From contig DASVCN010000009.1 of the NCBI GenBank assembly GCA_036381595.1, positions 32,860-96,859 on the forward strand: a DNA stretch of 64,000 nucleotides. Direction: 5' to 3'. Shown in pieces: positions 52,695-61,602 of the stretch. Made by a program: the position numbers and the translations under genes. The stretch's first letter is position 1, and each line of letters begins with the position of its first letter. This stretch comes from Trueperaceae bacterium. GTDB lineage: Bacteria > Deinococcota > Deinococci > Deinococcales > Trueperaceae. Under the pieces are notes generated by a model. The model ran no database searches. It was not told the origin of the DNA and was given only the letters and a program-made list of their open reading frames with translations.

Positions 52695-53090
52695 TTGAGC
52701 AGGGAAGCAGAGAGACCTTTCTGGGTCAGAGGGATACGGGGCGCGACCACCGTCGAGCGCGACGACCCCGAACTGGTGCTGGAGGCGACGGGCGAGCTTC
52801 TCGAGGAGATGCTGCGCGCCAACGGGATCGAGGAGTTCGAGCCGATAGCGGCGATCTTCTTCACCACCACACCCGACATCTCGAGCACCTTCCCGGCCGA
52901 GGCCGCGAGACGCCTGGGCATGAGCATGGTGCCGTTGCTCTGTAATCAGGAGATCCCGGTACCTGACCGGTTGCCGCTGGCGATCCGCGTGATGATGCAG
53001 CTCAACACCCGCAAGAGTCAGGCCGAGATGCGCCACATCTACCTGCGAGAGGCGAAGTCGCTGAGGCCCGACCTGGTGAGCGCCCAGTAG
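52695..53090 (+). CDS. aroH: chorismate mutase, AroH type
   Basis: A 131-residue trimeric chorismate mutase of the Bacillus type, converting chorismate to prephenate for Phe and Tyr. The start is TTG with AGGAG six bases upstream. Active-site pieces are [16 protein letters not shown] (Arg) near 11, [20 protein letters not shown] near 55-74, and [18 protein letters not shown] near 108-125. TAGACT at 52649-52654 with TTGTAC 19 bases upstream is a likely promoter. It is divergent from the acyl-CoA dehydrogenase and converges on tldE, with the 30-bp repeats between. Confidence 0.94.
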   Translation: MSREAERPFWVRGIRGATTVERDDPELVLEATGELLEEMLRANGIEEFEPIAAIFFTTTPDISSTFPAEAARRLGMSMVPLLCNQEIPVPDRLPLAIRVMMQLNTRKSQAEMRHIYLREAKSLRPDLVSAQ

Positions 53091-53119
53091 GCAGCGACTA
53101 GGCCGCCTCCGCCGCGCTG

Positions 53120-53239
53120 GAACCCGAAGAAGAGCCTATCGCCGCACCGGAACCAGAACGGGTGGCGACCGCTTCAGTGGAACCCGAACCGGAGGCGACC
53201 GCCTCAGAAGAACCCGAACCGGAGGCGAACGCCTCACCT
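53120..53239. repeat. tandem repeat, four units of 30 bp
   Basis: Units begin GAACCCGAAG, GAACCAGAAC, GAACCCGAAC and GAACCCGAAC at 53120, 53150, 53180 and 53210. The last three share most positions (ACCGGAGGCGACCGCCTCA in unit 3); the first is degenerate. The block lies between the convergent aroH and tldE stops. It is open in one frame on each strand (EPEPEA-type or SGSGS-type decapeptides) but no start codon with a binding site precedes it. Confidence 0.8.
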
Positions 53240-53259
53240 CCCCCCTCGTCTACCGCTCT

Positions 53260-54573
53260 TCAGGCGCCACCGAACGAGAGGCTCTCGATCTCGATCATTG
53301 GCGACCGGATCGAACCGCCTGGGCTCCACTCCGGCTCGCTGCCAACCGCGGTCACCTTCTCGAGCATCCTGAACAGGTTGCCGGAGATGACGAAGTTCTC
53401 CACCGGGTAGCTCTCGCCGCCCTCGACCCTCAGCCCCAGGGCCTGTAGCGAGATGTCGCCGGAGATCGGATTCGCGCCCGCGTGCAGCCCCATCAGCTCG
53501 CAGACGACTACGCCGTCGTTCGTCGCGACCCCCTCACCGGGCAGGAGCAGCAGGTTGCTGTGCGAGATCCCCAGGGTACCTCGGTAGTTGCGTGCCGCGT
53601 GACCGGTGTTCGGCTGCCCGCTCTTCCGGGCCGTATAGCTGTTGTGGAGGAAGGAGCGCAGGACGCCCTGCTCGATCAGGGGCAGGCGCCTGGCCGCCAT
53701 GCCTTCGCTGTCGAACGGTCGGCTGCCCAATCCTTCCGGGTGGTCGGGATCGTCCACCAGGGTCACGAGCTCCGACGCGACCCGCTCGCCCAGCTTCCCG
53801 TCGAAGCGGCTCTTGCCCTCTACCAGGGTCTTGCCCGACAGGGAGAACTCGAGGACGCCCAGCAGGTCGGCGACGACCGGCGGTTCGAGATAGGCGCGGT
53901 ACCGGCCCGTCTTCAGCGGCCTCGCGCCCAGCAGCCGTCCCGTCCGCCGCAGGAACTCCTGCGCCGTGCGCCCGGGATCGAGTTCGTGGAACTCCTTGGC
54001 CGCGTCGAGCCCGTACCCCTGCTTGACGCTGTCGCCATCACGCATGACGAAGGCGGCGAAGAGACCGGCGAACCCGTCCCGGTAGCCGCCATCGACACCC
54101 TTGCTCGACGCTACCGAGTGACGGACCTCCCGCTCGGTGTAGCGGGCGCTGACCGTGCGGCTGTAGCGCTCGTCCTTCTTCAGTTCTCTCTCGAGGCCGA
54201 GGGCCTGCTCTACCTTCTCCTGCAGGGGGGCGCTCAGTCCCTCGGAGAGGAGGTCGCTCTGGCCCGATCCCTCTCCCTCGGGCAGGAAGCCGTCGCCGTC
54301 GCTCTCCTCCTGGAGGAGGGCGTTCTCGCGAGCCTCCTCGAGGACCCAGTCGAGCGCCTCCCGGTCAAGGTCTTCGGTCCAGGCGTACCCCACCCGGCCC
54401 TCGACCACGGCCCGAACACCAACGCCGCCCCTGATGGCCTGCTTGAAGTCGGAGACGTTCCCGTCGAAGGAGTCGATGGTCAGCTCACGCGACTCGTCCG
54501 CGAGTACCTCCAGGTCGATCCCCGTTTCCCCGGCGCGCTGCAGCAGGTAACGCAACGCCTCCTCGCGGTTCAC
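53260..54573 (-). CDS. tldE: TldE/PmbA subunit of the TldD-TldE metalloprotease
   Basis: The 437-residue partner of TldD, lacking the metal-binding HExxxH. Together they trim unfolded peptides, including modified peptide precursors such as microcins. N-terminal ESRELTIDSFDGNVSDFKQA near 27-46, GVGVRAVVEGRVGYAWTEDL, and the C-terminal SNLLLLPGEGVATND and ELMGLHAGANPISGDISLQA are family marks. GTG start overlaps the tldD stop by four bases. The stop lies just beyond the 30-bp tandem repeats. Confidence 0.95.
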   Translation of the reverse strand: MNREEALRYLLQRAGETGIDLEVLADESRELTIDSFDGNVSDFKQAIRGGVGVRAVVEGRVGYAWTEDLDREALDWVLEEARENALLQEESDGDGFLPEGEGSGQSDLLSEGLSAPLQEKVEQALGLERELKKDERYSRTVSARYTEREVRHSVASSKGVDGGYRDGFAGLFAAFVMRDGDSVKQGYGLDAAKEFHELDPGRTAQEFLRRTGRLLGARPLKTGRYRAYLEPPVVADLLGVLEFSLSGKTLVEGKSRFDGKLGERVASELVTLVDDPDHPEGLGSRPFDSEGMAARRLPLIEQGVLRSFLHNSYTARKSGQPNTGHAARNYRGTLGISHSNLLLLPGEGVATNDGVVVCELMGLHAGANPISGDISLQALGLRVEGGESYPVENFVISGNLFRMLEKVTAVGSEPEWSPGGSIRSPMIEIESLSFGGA

Positions 54574-55964
54574 GCTTCACCCCCCACCACGATCTCGCTC
54601 ACGAGGAGGTGCGGTTGTCCCACTTCGACCGGCAGTGAACCCGACAGGCTGCCGCACATCCCCGGTTCGGTGGAGAGGTCGTCGGAGACCGCCTCGATCT
54701 TGGTGATCGTGTCGGTACCCTTGCCTACCAGCATCGCGCCGCGCACCGGCTCCTCGACCTTGCCGTTGCGGATGACGTACCCCTCCCGCACCGCGAAGTT
54801 GTATTCGCCCGAGCCGGGCCGGACCTGTCCGCCGCCCAGGCTCTTTGCGTAGAGGCCGTACTCGATGCCGTCGAAGAGCCGTTCGCGGGGGGTGTCGCCA
54901 GGAGCTATGAAGGTGTTGCGCATCCTCGAGGTGGGAGCGAAGGTGTAGTCCTGGCGGCGGCCCGAGCCGGTGGGACGGTAGCCTGTGCGAAGGCCACCCA
55001 TGCGGTCCACCATGTACGACTCGAGCAGGCCGTTGCGGATGAGCACCGTCCGCTCCGTCGGCGCCCCTTCGTCGTCGTACTCCGAGGAGCCCCAGCCGTG
55101 CGGCGTGGTGCCGTCGTCTATGTAGGTGACCACCTCGCTCGCCACCATCTCGCCCAGCTTGTCGCTCAGTACGGAAGCCTTCTTGGCCACCGAGGTGGTC
55201 TCGAGCAGGTGACCCAGCGCTTCGTGGAAGATGACTCCGCCGAAGCCGTTGCCGATGACCACCGGCATGGTGCCGGCCGGCGCCGGTCTGCCCCGCAGGT
55301 TGGCCATCGCCACCTGAGCGGCGCGTTCGCCCACGCCGGCGGGCGGGAAACGGTCGAACAGCTCGAGCCCTACCGAGAGACCGGGGCCGTGCGAACCGGT
55401 CTGGGTCTCGCTGCCGTCACTGGCGATCACCTGAGCGATGAGCCTCGAGCGGACGCGCTCGTCCTCGGTCCAGACGCCGTCGCTGTTGGCGATGAGCACC
55501 TGTTGCTGCCATTCGAGCAGCTGCCCCTCCACCTGGCGGATCTCCGGGGCGATGCGCGCCCCCTGGTCTAGTTCCCGCAGGCGCTCCAGCCGGTACCGCT
55601 TGTCGGCGCTGTCGAACGGGCGTTCGGGCGCGTGGAGACCGCTGGCGGCCTCGCGGCGGAAGTCGATCCCGCCGCGACCCGCCTCGTCGACCCGGCCGGC
55701 GCCACCCTTCACTTCACCGAGGGTGCGGGCCAGCTCGAGAAGAGACCTCTCGCTCAGGTCGTTGGTGTAGCCGTAAACCACTTCGGTACCGTACGCGAGA
55801 CGTACCCCGGCCCCGTACTGGATGCCGCTCACCGCCTCCCGCACGCGGCAGTCTATGGTCCTGAGCCCGCGGCGGTACCACCTCTCGACGTACAGCTCCG
55901 CGAAGTCCGCGCCGCCGGCACGGCCGCTGGCGAGGACGTCTTCTACTACTCTTCTGGACAACAT
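54570..55964 (-). CDS. tldD: TldD metalloprotease subunit
   Basis: The catalytic 464-residue subunit, with the zinc site HEALGH at residues 247-252 inside NGFGGVIFHEALGHLLE. N-terminal ADFAELYVERWYRRGLRTID and the C-terminal SGEYNFAVREGYVIRNGKV segment are typical. The ATG at 55964 lies six bases behind TACAGT, with no ribosome binding site, so the operon mRNA is probably leaderless. It is the first gene of the pair with tldE. No modified-peptide precursor gene is evident nearby. Confidence 0.95.
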   Translation of the reverse strand: MLSRRVVEDVLASGRAGGADFAELYVERWYRRGLRTIDCRVREAVSGIQYGAGVRLAYGTEVVYGYTNDLSERSLLELARTLGEVKGGAGRVDEAGRGGIDFRREAASGLHAPERPFDSADKRYRLERLRELDQGARIAPEIRQVEGQLLEWQQQVLIANSDGVWTEDERVRSRLIAQVIASDGSETQTGSHGPGLSVGLELFDRFPPAGVGERAAQVAMANLRGRPAPAGTMPVVIGNGFGGVIFHEALGHLLETTSVAKKASVLSDKLGEMVASEVVTYIDDGTTPHGWGSSEYDDEGAPTERTVLIRNGLLESYMVDRMGGLRTGYRPTGSGRRQDYTFAPTSRMRNTFIAPGDTPRERLFDGIEYGLYAKSLGGGQVRPGSGEYNFAVREGYVIRNGKVEEPVRGAMLVGKGTDTITKIEAVSDDLSTEPGMCGSLSGSLPVEVGQPHLLVSEIVVGGEA

Positions 55965-56010
55965 GGAAGGACTGTAACCCGCACCGGCTGCTTCCGGGCC
56001 GAGCCCCTGT

Positions 56011-56295
56011 TCAGCTGCGCCACTCGCTGACGGGTACGAGAGACCCTCCTTCGACCGAGTACCGCAGGACCTTGTGCGCCCGGTTGGTGGTCACCTCGAG
56101 CACGGCCTGGTCGAAGCTCTTGGGCCCCAGCAGGACCTTGCGTACGAAGTAACCGCCGCCCTGCGAACTCATCTCGCTGGTCTTGGAGAGGCGCACGTCT
56201 ATCTCCTCCCCGTTACGGTCGGTCCTTACCCGCGCCAGCAGGAAGTTGCCGTCGTCCTTGAAGTGGCGATCCTGGCGACGGAAGAGTCCGAACAT
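56011..56295 (-). CDS. small conserved-looking hypothetical protein (94 aa)
   Basis: ATG at 56295, six bases behind TACAAT (leaderless type). It begins MFGLFRRQDRHFKDDGNFLL and contains several short beta strands (ARVRTDRNGEEIDVRLSKT, then VRKVLLGPKSFDQAVLEVTT), ending in SEWRS. No Cys in the chosen form, no membrane segment. I do not recognise the family. It ends 47 bases upstream of the tldD start on the same strand and is divergent from the glycerate kinase gene. Confidence 0.7.
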   Translation of the reverse strand: MFGLFRRQDRHFKDDGNFLLARVRTDRNGEEIDVRLSKTSEMSSQGGGYFVRKVLLGPKSFDQAVLEVTTNRAHKVLRYSVEGGSLVPVSEWRS

Positions 56296-56383
56296 GGCGG
56301 TATTGTAGCCCGGACACCAGTTCATGGTGGAGCGGCGCCGGCAGCGCCGAGCTCAAGCCGTTCCTGACCGAGGAGAAGCAACG

Positions 56384-57682
56384 ATGCCGAGACCCGACGC
56401 CCAGAAACGCAGCTTGCTGGAGCGCGCCTTCGCGGCGGCGGTCGAAGCGGCCGATCCCGAGCGGATCCCGGCCGACCTCCTGCCTCCCGTCCCGGCCGGC
56501 CGGCTGGCAGTCGTGGGGGCCGGCAAGGCCGCGGGGCGGATGGCGAAGGCCGTCGAACGCCACTACCGCGACGTACCGAGTCTGGAGGGCCTGGTGATCG
56601 TCCCGGACGGAGCGCTGGAAGAACGTGACAGCCTTCCCCGGCGGATCGAGGTCGCTGCCGCTTCCCACCCGATCCCCGACGTGAGGGGTGTCGCCGCGAC
56701 GCGCCGAATCCTCGACCTGGTCCATGGTTACGGCCCGGACGACCAGGTGGTAGTGGTCCTCTCAGGGGGAGGCTCCTCTCTGCTCGTCGCTCCGGAAGGC
56801 ATCGACCTCGCCCAGAAGACGGAGCTGACCAGATCCCTCCTGCGCTCGGGCGCCCGGATCGAGGAGATCAACACCGTCCGTAAGCACCTCTCAAAGGTGA
56901 AAGGGGGACGGCTGGCTCTCGCCGCCAGCCCGGCGCGTACGACGGCCCTGGTCCTCTCCGACGTCGTCGGCGACGACCTCTCGGCTGTAGCGTCGGGTCC
57001 TTCGGTCGCCGATCCGACGACCTTCGCCGACGCTCTCGAGGTCCTCGTTAGGTACGAGATAAAGGCGCCGGGGGCGCGAAGGGTGCTCGAACAGGGCATC
57101 GCGGGCCGACTTCCGGAGACTCCCAAGCCAGGCGATCCCAGGCTGGCTGGAGCGGCGACGGCGCTTATCGGCAACAACCAGGCGAGCCTCGAGGCCGCCG
57201 CAGAACTCCTGCGGGACGTCGGTTACGAGGCCAGCATCCTCAGCAGCGTGGTCGTTGGTGAAGCCCGGGAGGTCGGCCGGGTGCACGCGGCCATAGCCCG
57301 CCAGGTGGCGGAGAGAGGCGAGCCGTTCACGCCTCCATGCGCTCTCTTGAGCGGCGGGGAGACGACGGTGACGGTACGCGCGGCCGGCCGTGGCGGGCGC
57401 AACAGCGAGTTCGCCTTGGGGCTCGCGCTCGAACTCCCGGAGCGCTCGCCGATCTGGGCTCTGGCCGCCGACACCGACGGCCGCGACGGCAGCGAGCACA
57501 ACGCCGGGGTGCTGGTCACGCCCGAACTGCTTACTTCCCTCGATCGCCGGGCCGCCCGGGCGAGCCTCGAGGCGAACGACAGCTACGCGGTGTTCGCGGA
57601 CTCGGGCCACCTCTTGGTGAGCGGTCCCACCGGGACGAACGTCAACGACCTCCGCATCATCCTCATCGATCCCTCGGGGTGA
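56384..57682 (+). CDS. glycerate 2-kinase, MOFRL family
   Basis: The 432-residue type II glycerate kinase phosphorylates D-glycerate. The ATG at 56384 has GAGGAG nine bases upstream; a longer frame overlaps the divergent gene. DUF4147 part: LAVVGAGKAAGRMAKAVE near 41-58, VVVVLSGGGSSLLVAP near 125-140, EINTVRKHLSKVKGGRLA near 163-180 and VLSDVVGDDLSAVASGPS near 190. The MOFRL C-terminal part has LLSGGETTVTVRAAGRGGRN and the LAADTDGRDGSEHNAGVLV segment. Likely links serine or glyoxylate metabolism to glycolysis. Confidence 0.94.
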   Translation: MPRPDAQKRSLLERAFAAAVEAADPERIPADLLPPVPAGRLAVVGAGKAAGRMAKAVERHYRDVPSLEGLVIVPDGALEERDSLPRRIEVAAASHPIPDVRGVAATRRILDLVHGYGPDDQVVVVLSGGGSSLLVAPEGIDLAQKTELTRSLLRSGARIEEINTVRKHLSKVKGGRLALAASPARTTALVLSDVVGDDLSAVASGPSVADPTTFADALEVLVRYEIKAPGARRVLEQGIAGRLPETPKPGDPRLAGAATALIGNNQASLEAAAELLRDVGYEASILSSVVVGEAREVGRVHAAIARQVAERGEPFTPPCALLSGGETTVTVRAAGRGGRNSEFALGLALELPERSPIWALAADTDGRDGSEHNAGVLVTPELLTSLDRRAARASLEANDSYAVFADSGHLLVSGPTGTNVNDLRIILIDPSG

Positions 57683-57747
57683 TCCGGCCAGCTCGGAAGG
57701 GGAATCACGGACGCCGAACTGCTCCAGCGCGGTTAAACTGCCGTTGG

Positions 57748-58734
57748 ATGAGCACTATCTTCCCGCCAAGCGACGAGAACCTGCGGAGAGCCGTCCGGCT
57801 CCTCCGCGCCGGGCAGCTCGTGAGCTTCCCGACCGAGACCGTCTACGGCCTTGGCGGGGACGCTTCGAACCCCGAAGCGGTGACGAGGATCTTCGAGGCG
57901 AAGGGGAGGCCGGCGGACCACCCGCTGATCGTCCATCTGGCGGGCGCCGAACAACTGGGGGAATGGGCCCGGATCGTGCCGCAGCAGGCCACGATCCTGG
58001 CCCAGGCGTTCTGGCCGGGCCCGCTCACCATCGTTCTCGAGCGTGCTCCAGCGGTTCCCCTGGAGGTAACCGGCGGCCAGGACACAGTCGCCCTCCGCGT
58101 GCCGGCTCACCCCGTAGCCCAGCGCCTTCTGGCGAGTTTCGGTGGCGGCCTGGCAGCTCCCTCGGCCAACCCTTTCGGCCGGTTGAGTCCCACCACGGCG
58201 CAGCATGTCGCCGAACAGCTCGGGGGGCGCGTAGCAGCCATACTCGACGGCGGCCCGACCGAGGTAGGAGTGGAGTCCACCATCGTCGACCTTTCGAGCG
58301 GCACGCCGCGGATACTGCGCCCTGGGGGTGTAGGACGACACGAGATCGCAGCGCTCCTCGGCAGCGAACTCGGACCCGTCCCGACGGTTGGAGCGCCGCG
58401 AGTGCCCGGCTCGCTGGAGCGGCACTACTCCCCCGGCTGTCCGGTCGAGCTGGTCGCCGCGGCGCGACTCGAGGCGCTCGCGGCCAGGGGGGCTTTCTCC
58501 GTCCTCGCCAGGCGGAGCGCCCCTATCGACTTCGAAGGGAACTGGCGCCGCCTCCCTGACGAGGCCGGGGGTTACGCACGGGGCCTCTACGCCGCCCTCC
58601 ACGAACTGGACCGGGCCGGCCTGCCCATCCTCGTCGAAGAGCCGCCGGAGGGCCCCGAGTGGGAAGCGGTGCGCGACCGCCTTCGGCGTGCCTCGGCCGG
58701 GCGGCGAGCGGTTGCCGGGGAGGGGACGAAATGA
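57748..58734 (+). CDS. sua5: L-threonylcarbamoyladenylate synthase
   Basis: Makes threonylcarbamoyl-AMP for t6A modification of ANN-decoding tRNAs. The 328-residue protein has both the YrdC domain ([14 protein letters not shown] near 26-39, [13 protein letters not shown] near 52-64, [13 protein letters not shown] near 91, [15 protein letters not shown] near 115) and the smaller Sua5 C-terminal domain with the linker [16 protein letters not shown] near 222. TAAACT lies eight bases before the ATG. The stop overlaps the purE start (ATGA), making a sua5-purE-purK unit. Confidence 0.95.
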   Translation: MSTIFPPSDENLRRAVRLLRAGQLVSFPTETVYGLGGDASNPEAVTRIFEAKGRPADHPLIVHLAGAEQLGEWARIVPQQATILAQAFWPGPLTIVLERAPAVPLEVTGGQDTVALRVPAHPVAQRLLASFGGGLAAPSANPFGRLSPTTAQHVAEQLGGRVAAILDGGPTEVGVESTIVDLSSGTPRILRPGGVGRHEIAALLGSELGPVPTVGAPRVPGSLERHYSPGCPVELVAAARLEALAARGAFSVLARRSAPIDFEGNWRRLPDEAGGYARGLYAALHELDRAGLPILVEEPPEGPEWEAVRDRLRRASAGRRAVAGEGTK

Positions 58735-59249
58735 GCGTGCAGAGCGAACGTCCCCTAGTGGCCGTGGTGATGGGCAGCAAGAGCGACTGGGAGACGATGC
58801 GCCACGCCCACGAGTTGCTGACTGAACTCGACGTCCCGCACTACTGCAAGGTCGTTTCCGCTCACCGCACGCCCGGGCTCATGGCCAGCTTCGCCGCGGG
58901 GGCGGCCGAAGAGGGTATCCGGGTGATCGTCGCGGGTGCCGGCGGCGCGGCCCACCTGCCAGGGATGATCGCCGCAAGAACCCACCTTCCCGTACTTGGG
59001 GTTCCGGTCGAAAGCCGAGCGCTCAACGGCATCGATTCTCTTCTCTCCATCGTCCAGATGCCGCGCGGCGTGGCGGTAGGCACGCTGGCGATCGGCACCG
59101 CGGGCGCGGTCAACGCCGCCCTGCTCGCCTGCCAGATCCTCGCCCTCGAGCAGCCTGCACTCAGAGCGAGGCTCATCGAGTACCGCGAGAGGCAGTCGCG
59201 GGAAGCGGAGGCGTCGGAACTGCCGGTCGCCGACGCCAGCGGACGGTAA
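58731..59249 (+). CDS. purE: N5-carboxyaminoimidazole ribonucleotide mutase
   Basis: This 172-residue class I PurE converts N5-CAIR to CAIR in purine synthesis, using the product of PurK. Motifs: [19 protein letters not shown] near 12-30, [15 protein letters not shown] near 41, [20 protein letters not shown] near 65-84 and [20 protein letters not shown] near 93-112. ATG overlaps the sua5 stop; a longer in-frame upstream start is not supported. purK follows after three bases. Confidence 0.96.
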   Translation: MSVQSERPLVAVVMGSKSDWETMRHAHELLTELDVPHYCKVVSAHRTPGLMASFAAGAAEEGIRVIVAGAGGAAHLPGMIAARTHLPVLGVPVESRALNGIDSLLSIVQMPRGVAVGTLAIGTAGAVNAALLACQILALEQPALRARLIEYRERQSREAEASELPVADASGR

Positions 59250-59252
59250 CCG

Positions 59253-60428
59253 GTGGAGCCGCTGCTGCCCGGCGCGACGATCGGTGTACTCGGCAGCGGC
59301 CAGCTGGGCCGCATGCTCGCCTTCGCCGCGCACAGGATGGGTTACAGGATCGCCGTCTACTCCCCGGGCTCCGACACGCCCGCCGGCGGGGCAGCCGATC
59401 TCGAGATGGACGCACAGTACGAGGACGAGGACGCGCTCGCCCGGTTCGCCGGCGTCGTCGACGTGGTCACCGTCGAGTTCGAGAACATCCCCTCCAGCGC
59501 CCTCGAACTGCTCGAGAGATCGGTACCGGTGAGACCCGGTCCGGCGGCGCTGCACATCACTCAGAATCGGCGCCGCGAGAAGGAGTTCCTGGCTCGCCAC
59601 GGGCTGCCCCACGCCCGCGCCATCCACCTGAACGATCCGGCCGAACTCGACAGGGCGCTGGCCGCGATCGGCACCCCCGCCGTGCTCAAGACCGCGGGCT
59701 TCGGTTACGACGGCAAGGGGCAGCTGATGATCGCCGGGAACGATGATAGGGCGGCTGCAGCTGCCCAGGCGGAAGCCGGCCCGTGCGTCCTCGAGGAGTT
59801 CGTGGAGTTCGAGCGGGAGGTGTCGGTACTCGTTGCCCGCACGCCCGACGGAGAGATGGCTACCTGCGGCCCGATCGAGAACCGGCATGCCAAACACGTT
59901 CTCGACCTCTCGACGGTTCCCGCCCGGCTCGCGACCGACGCCGCGCAGGAGGCACGCGATCTCGCTCGCGATGTTGCGGTGTCCCTGGAGCTTGTAGGGC
60001 TCGCCTGCGTGGAGATGTTCGTGACAGCCGGAGGGGGGCTGCTCGTGAACGAGATCGCTCCGCGGCCGCACAACTCCGGGCACCTGACTATCGAGGCGTG
60101 CGTAGCGAGTCAGTTCGAGCAGCAGTTGAGGTCGGTATGCGGCCTGCCCCTGGCCGGGATGGAGTTCGTGAGGCCCGCCGCGATGGCCAATCTGCTGGGC
60201 GACCTGTGGCACGATGGCGAGCCCGACTGGACGGCGGCTCTGCGCATACCCGGTGTCGCACTCCACCTGTACGGCAAGGAACGGGCACGACCGGGCCGCA
60301 AGATGGGCCACATAACGGCGCTGGCCGATACTCCTGAAGCCGCCGCTCGGCGAGCGTTGGAGGCGCGCGCTGCGCTGGGAGCCGCGAACTCCCTCGGTTC
60401 CGGTGGACTTGCGTCGCCCAGGACTTGA
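59253..60428 (+). CDS. purK: N5-carboxyaminoimidazole ribonucleotide synthase
   Basis: The 391-residue ATP-grasp enzyme makes N5-CAIR from AIR, bicarbonate and ATP. GTG start three bases after the purE stop. Motifs: IGVLGSGQLGRMLAFAAHRM near 9-28, VVTVEFENIPSSALELL near 70-86, LKTAGFGYDGKGQLM near 147, ARTPDGEMATCGPIENRHA near 190 and NEIAPRPHNSGHLTIEACVA near 268-287, all typical. The -35 box of the str operon promoter overlaps its last codon and stop. Confidence 0.96.
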   Translation: MEPLLPGATIGVLGSGQLGRMLAFAAHRMGYRIAVYSPGSDTPAGGAADLEMDAQYEDEDALARFAGVVDVVTVEFENIPSSALELLERSVPVRPGPAALHITQNRRREKEFLARHGLPHARAIHLNDPAELDRALAAIGTPAVLKTAGFGYDGKGQLMIAGNDDRAAAAAQAEAGPCVLEEFVEFEREVSVLVARTPDGEMATCGPIENRHAKHVLDLSTVPARLATDAAQEARDLARDVAVSLELVGLACVEMFVTAGGGLLVNEIAPRPHNSGHLTIEACVASQFEQQLRSVCGLPLAGMEFVRPAAMANLLGDLWHDGEPDWTAALRIPGVALHLYGKERARPGRKMGHITALADTPEAAARRALEARAALGAANSLGSGGLASPRT

Positions 60429-60455
60429 TTCACCTGAAGGGCACTCTATATACTA
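60426..60455 (+). promoter_or_regulatory. str operon promoter TTGATT-18-TATACT
   Basis: TTGATT (60426-60431) and TATACT (60450-60455) are 18 bases apart, with an extended TATATACT. Transcription would start near 60462, giving a leader of about 178 bases before the rpsL start. Confidence 0.75.
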
Positions 60456-60469
60456 GCTAGGTTTGTGTC

Positions 60470-60509
60470 CCCCAGGCCCGCAGCGATGGGTCCGGGGGTT
60501 GGTTTGTCG
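60470..60509 (+). terminator. leader hairpin with T-rich tail before rpsL (possible attenuator)
   Basis: CCCCCAGGCCC (60470-60480) and GGGTCCGGGGG (60489-60499) pair over 11 positions with one mismatch and one G-T pair, closing an 8-base loop. TTGGTTTGTC follows. Located eight bases after the expected transcript start, it could terminate early or bind a ribosomal protein for autogenous control. Confidence 0.5.
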
Positions 60510-60639
60510 TGCGCCTGAAACCGTTGCTGCAACGCGGATCGTTCGTCGAGCACCGGTTCCTGCCCAGCGACGGTCCTGAAAGTCCAGTCCGCGGCCTCCA
60601 CCAAGGGGCGACGCGGCCAGAAAGAAGGAGTTGATCACT

Positions 60640-61026
60640 CTGCCTACGGTCAACCAGCTACTCCGCAAGGGTCGCAAGACCCTCAAGAAGAAGAACAAGA
60701 CCCCCGCACTCAAGGGGAGCCCGCAGCGTCGTGGAGTCTGCACCGCGGTGAAGACCCAGACGCCGAAGAAGCCGAACTCGGCGCTTCGAAAGATAGCCCG
60801 TGTCCGCCTCTCGAGCGGCTACGAGGTCACCGCCTATATTCCCGGCGAGAAGCACAACCTGCAGGAGCACTCGGTCGTTCTAATCCGTGGCGGTCGTGTC
60901 AAGGACCTCCCAGGGGTTCGTTACCACATCGTCCGCGGCGCGCTCGACGCCCAGGGCGTGGGCGTTGGCCGCTACGTCCAGCGCAACCAGGGCCGTTCGA
61001 AGTACGGCACGAAGAAGCCCAAGTAA
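60640..61026 (+). CDS. rpsL: 30S ribosomal protein S12, probable CTG start
   Basis: S12 monitors codon-anticodon pairing in the decoding centre. The family begins MPT(I/V)NQL; that alignment puts the start on CTG at 60640, where AAGGAG ends nine bases upstream. The in-frame TTG at 60631 abuts the AAGGAG with no spacer and would add ITL to the front. [20 protein letters not shown] and [19 protein letters not shown] are intact, with the Lys residues at the streptomycin site wild-type. Near the C-terminus [19 protein letters not shown] carries about five extra residues relative to the common QGVKDRxxxRSKYG. 128 residues. Confidence 0.93.
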   Translation: MPTVNQLLRKGRKTLKKKNKTPALKGSPQRRGVCTAVKTQTPKKPNSALRKIARVRLSSGYEVTAYIPGEKHNLQEHSVVLIRGGRVKDLPGVRYHIVRGALDAQGVGVGRYVQRNQGRSKYGTKKPK

Positions 61027-61056
61027 CGGGTTCAGGAGACAGGTCGAGGTATCTGA

Positions 61057-61527
61057 ATGGCACGTAGACGTAGAGCAGAGGTAAGGAAGCTCGAGCCCGA
61101 TCTCGTATACAGCGACACGACGGTGACCGCTTTCGTCAACAAGATCATGCGCGACGGCAAGAAGAACCTGGCCAGCCGCATCTTCTATGGCGCTTGCCGC
61201 CTCATCCAGGAGAGAAGCGGCCAGGAGCCCCTGAAGGTATTTCGTCAGGCGCTCGACAACATCCGCCCCCGTATCGAAGTCAAGAGCCGACGTGTTGGCG
61301 GGGCCACCTATCAGGTTCCCGTCGAGGTGAGTCCGCGCCGTGCCCAGTCGCTGTCGCTGCGTTGGCTGGTAGCCGCTTCGGACGCCCGTCCCGAGCGCAC
61401 GGCTGTCGAGCGGGTAGCCGGCGAGTTGCTCGATGCCGCGCAGGGCCGTGGCGGCGCCGTGAAGAAGAAGGAAGACGTAGAGCGGATGGCGGAGGCCAAT
61501 CGGGCCTACGCTCACTACCGCTGGTAG
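61057..61527 (+). CDS. rpsG: 30S ribosomal protein S7
   Basis: The 156-residue protein nucleates assembly of the 30S head and contacts E-site tRNA. It begins [59 protein letters not shown] and [13 protein letters not shown] are conserved. 30 bases after rpsL and 75 before fusA, the standard str order. S7 is the usual autogenous regulator of this operon in E. coli; whether it is here is unknown. Confidence 0.97.
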   Translation: MARRRRAEVRKLEPDLVYSDTTVTAFVNKIMRDGKKNLASRIFYGACRLIQERSGQEPLKVFRQALDNIRPRIEVKSRRVGGATYQVPVEVSPRRAQSLSLRWLVAASDARPERTAVERVAGELLDAAQGRGGAVKKKEDVERMAEANRAYAHYRW

Positions 61528-61602
61528 ACGGCCCTGTTGTTTTTATCGGCAAACGGCGCTGCCGGCATCCGCTGCGGAGCCGGTAACGCCTAGGGAGAGA
61601 GA

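Noticed and set aside
53120..53239. Possible CRISPR array
   Set aside because: The 30-bp units are directly adjacent with no spacers and diverge progressively; it is a plain tandem repeat.
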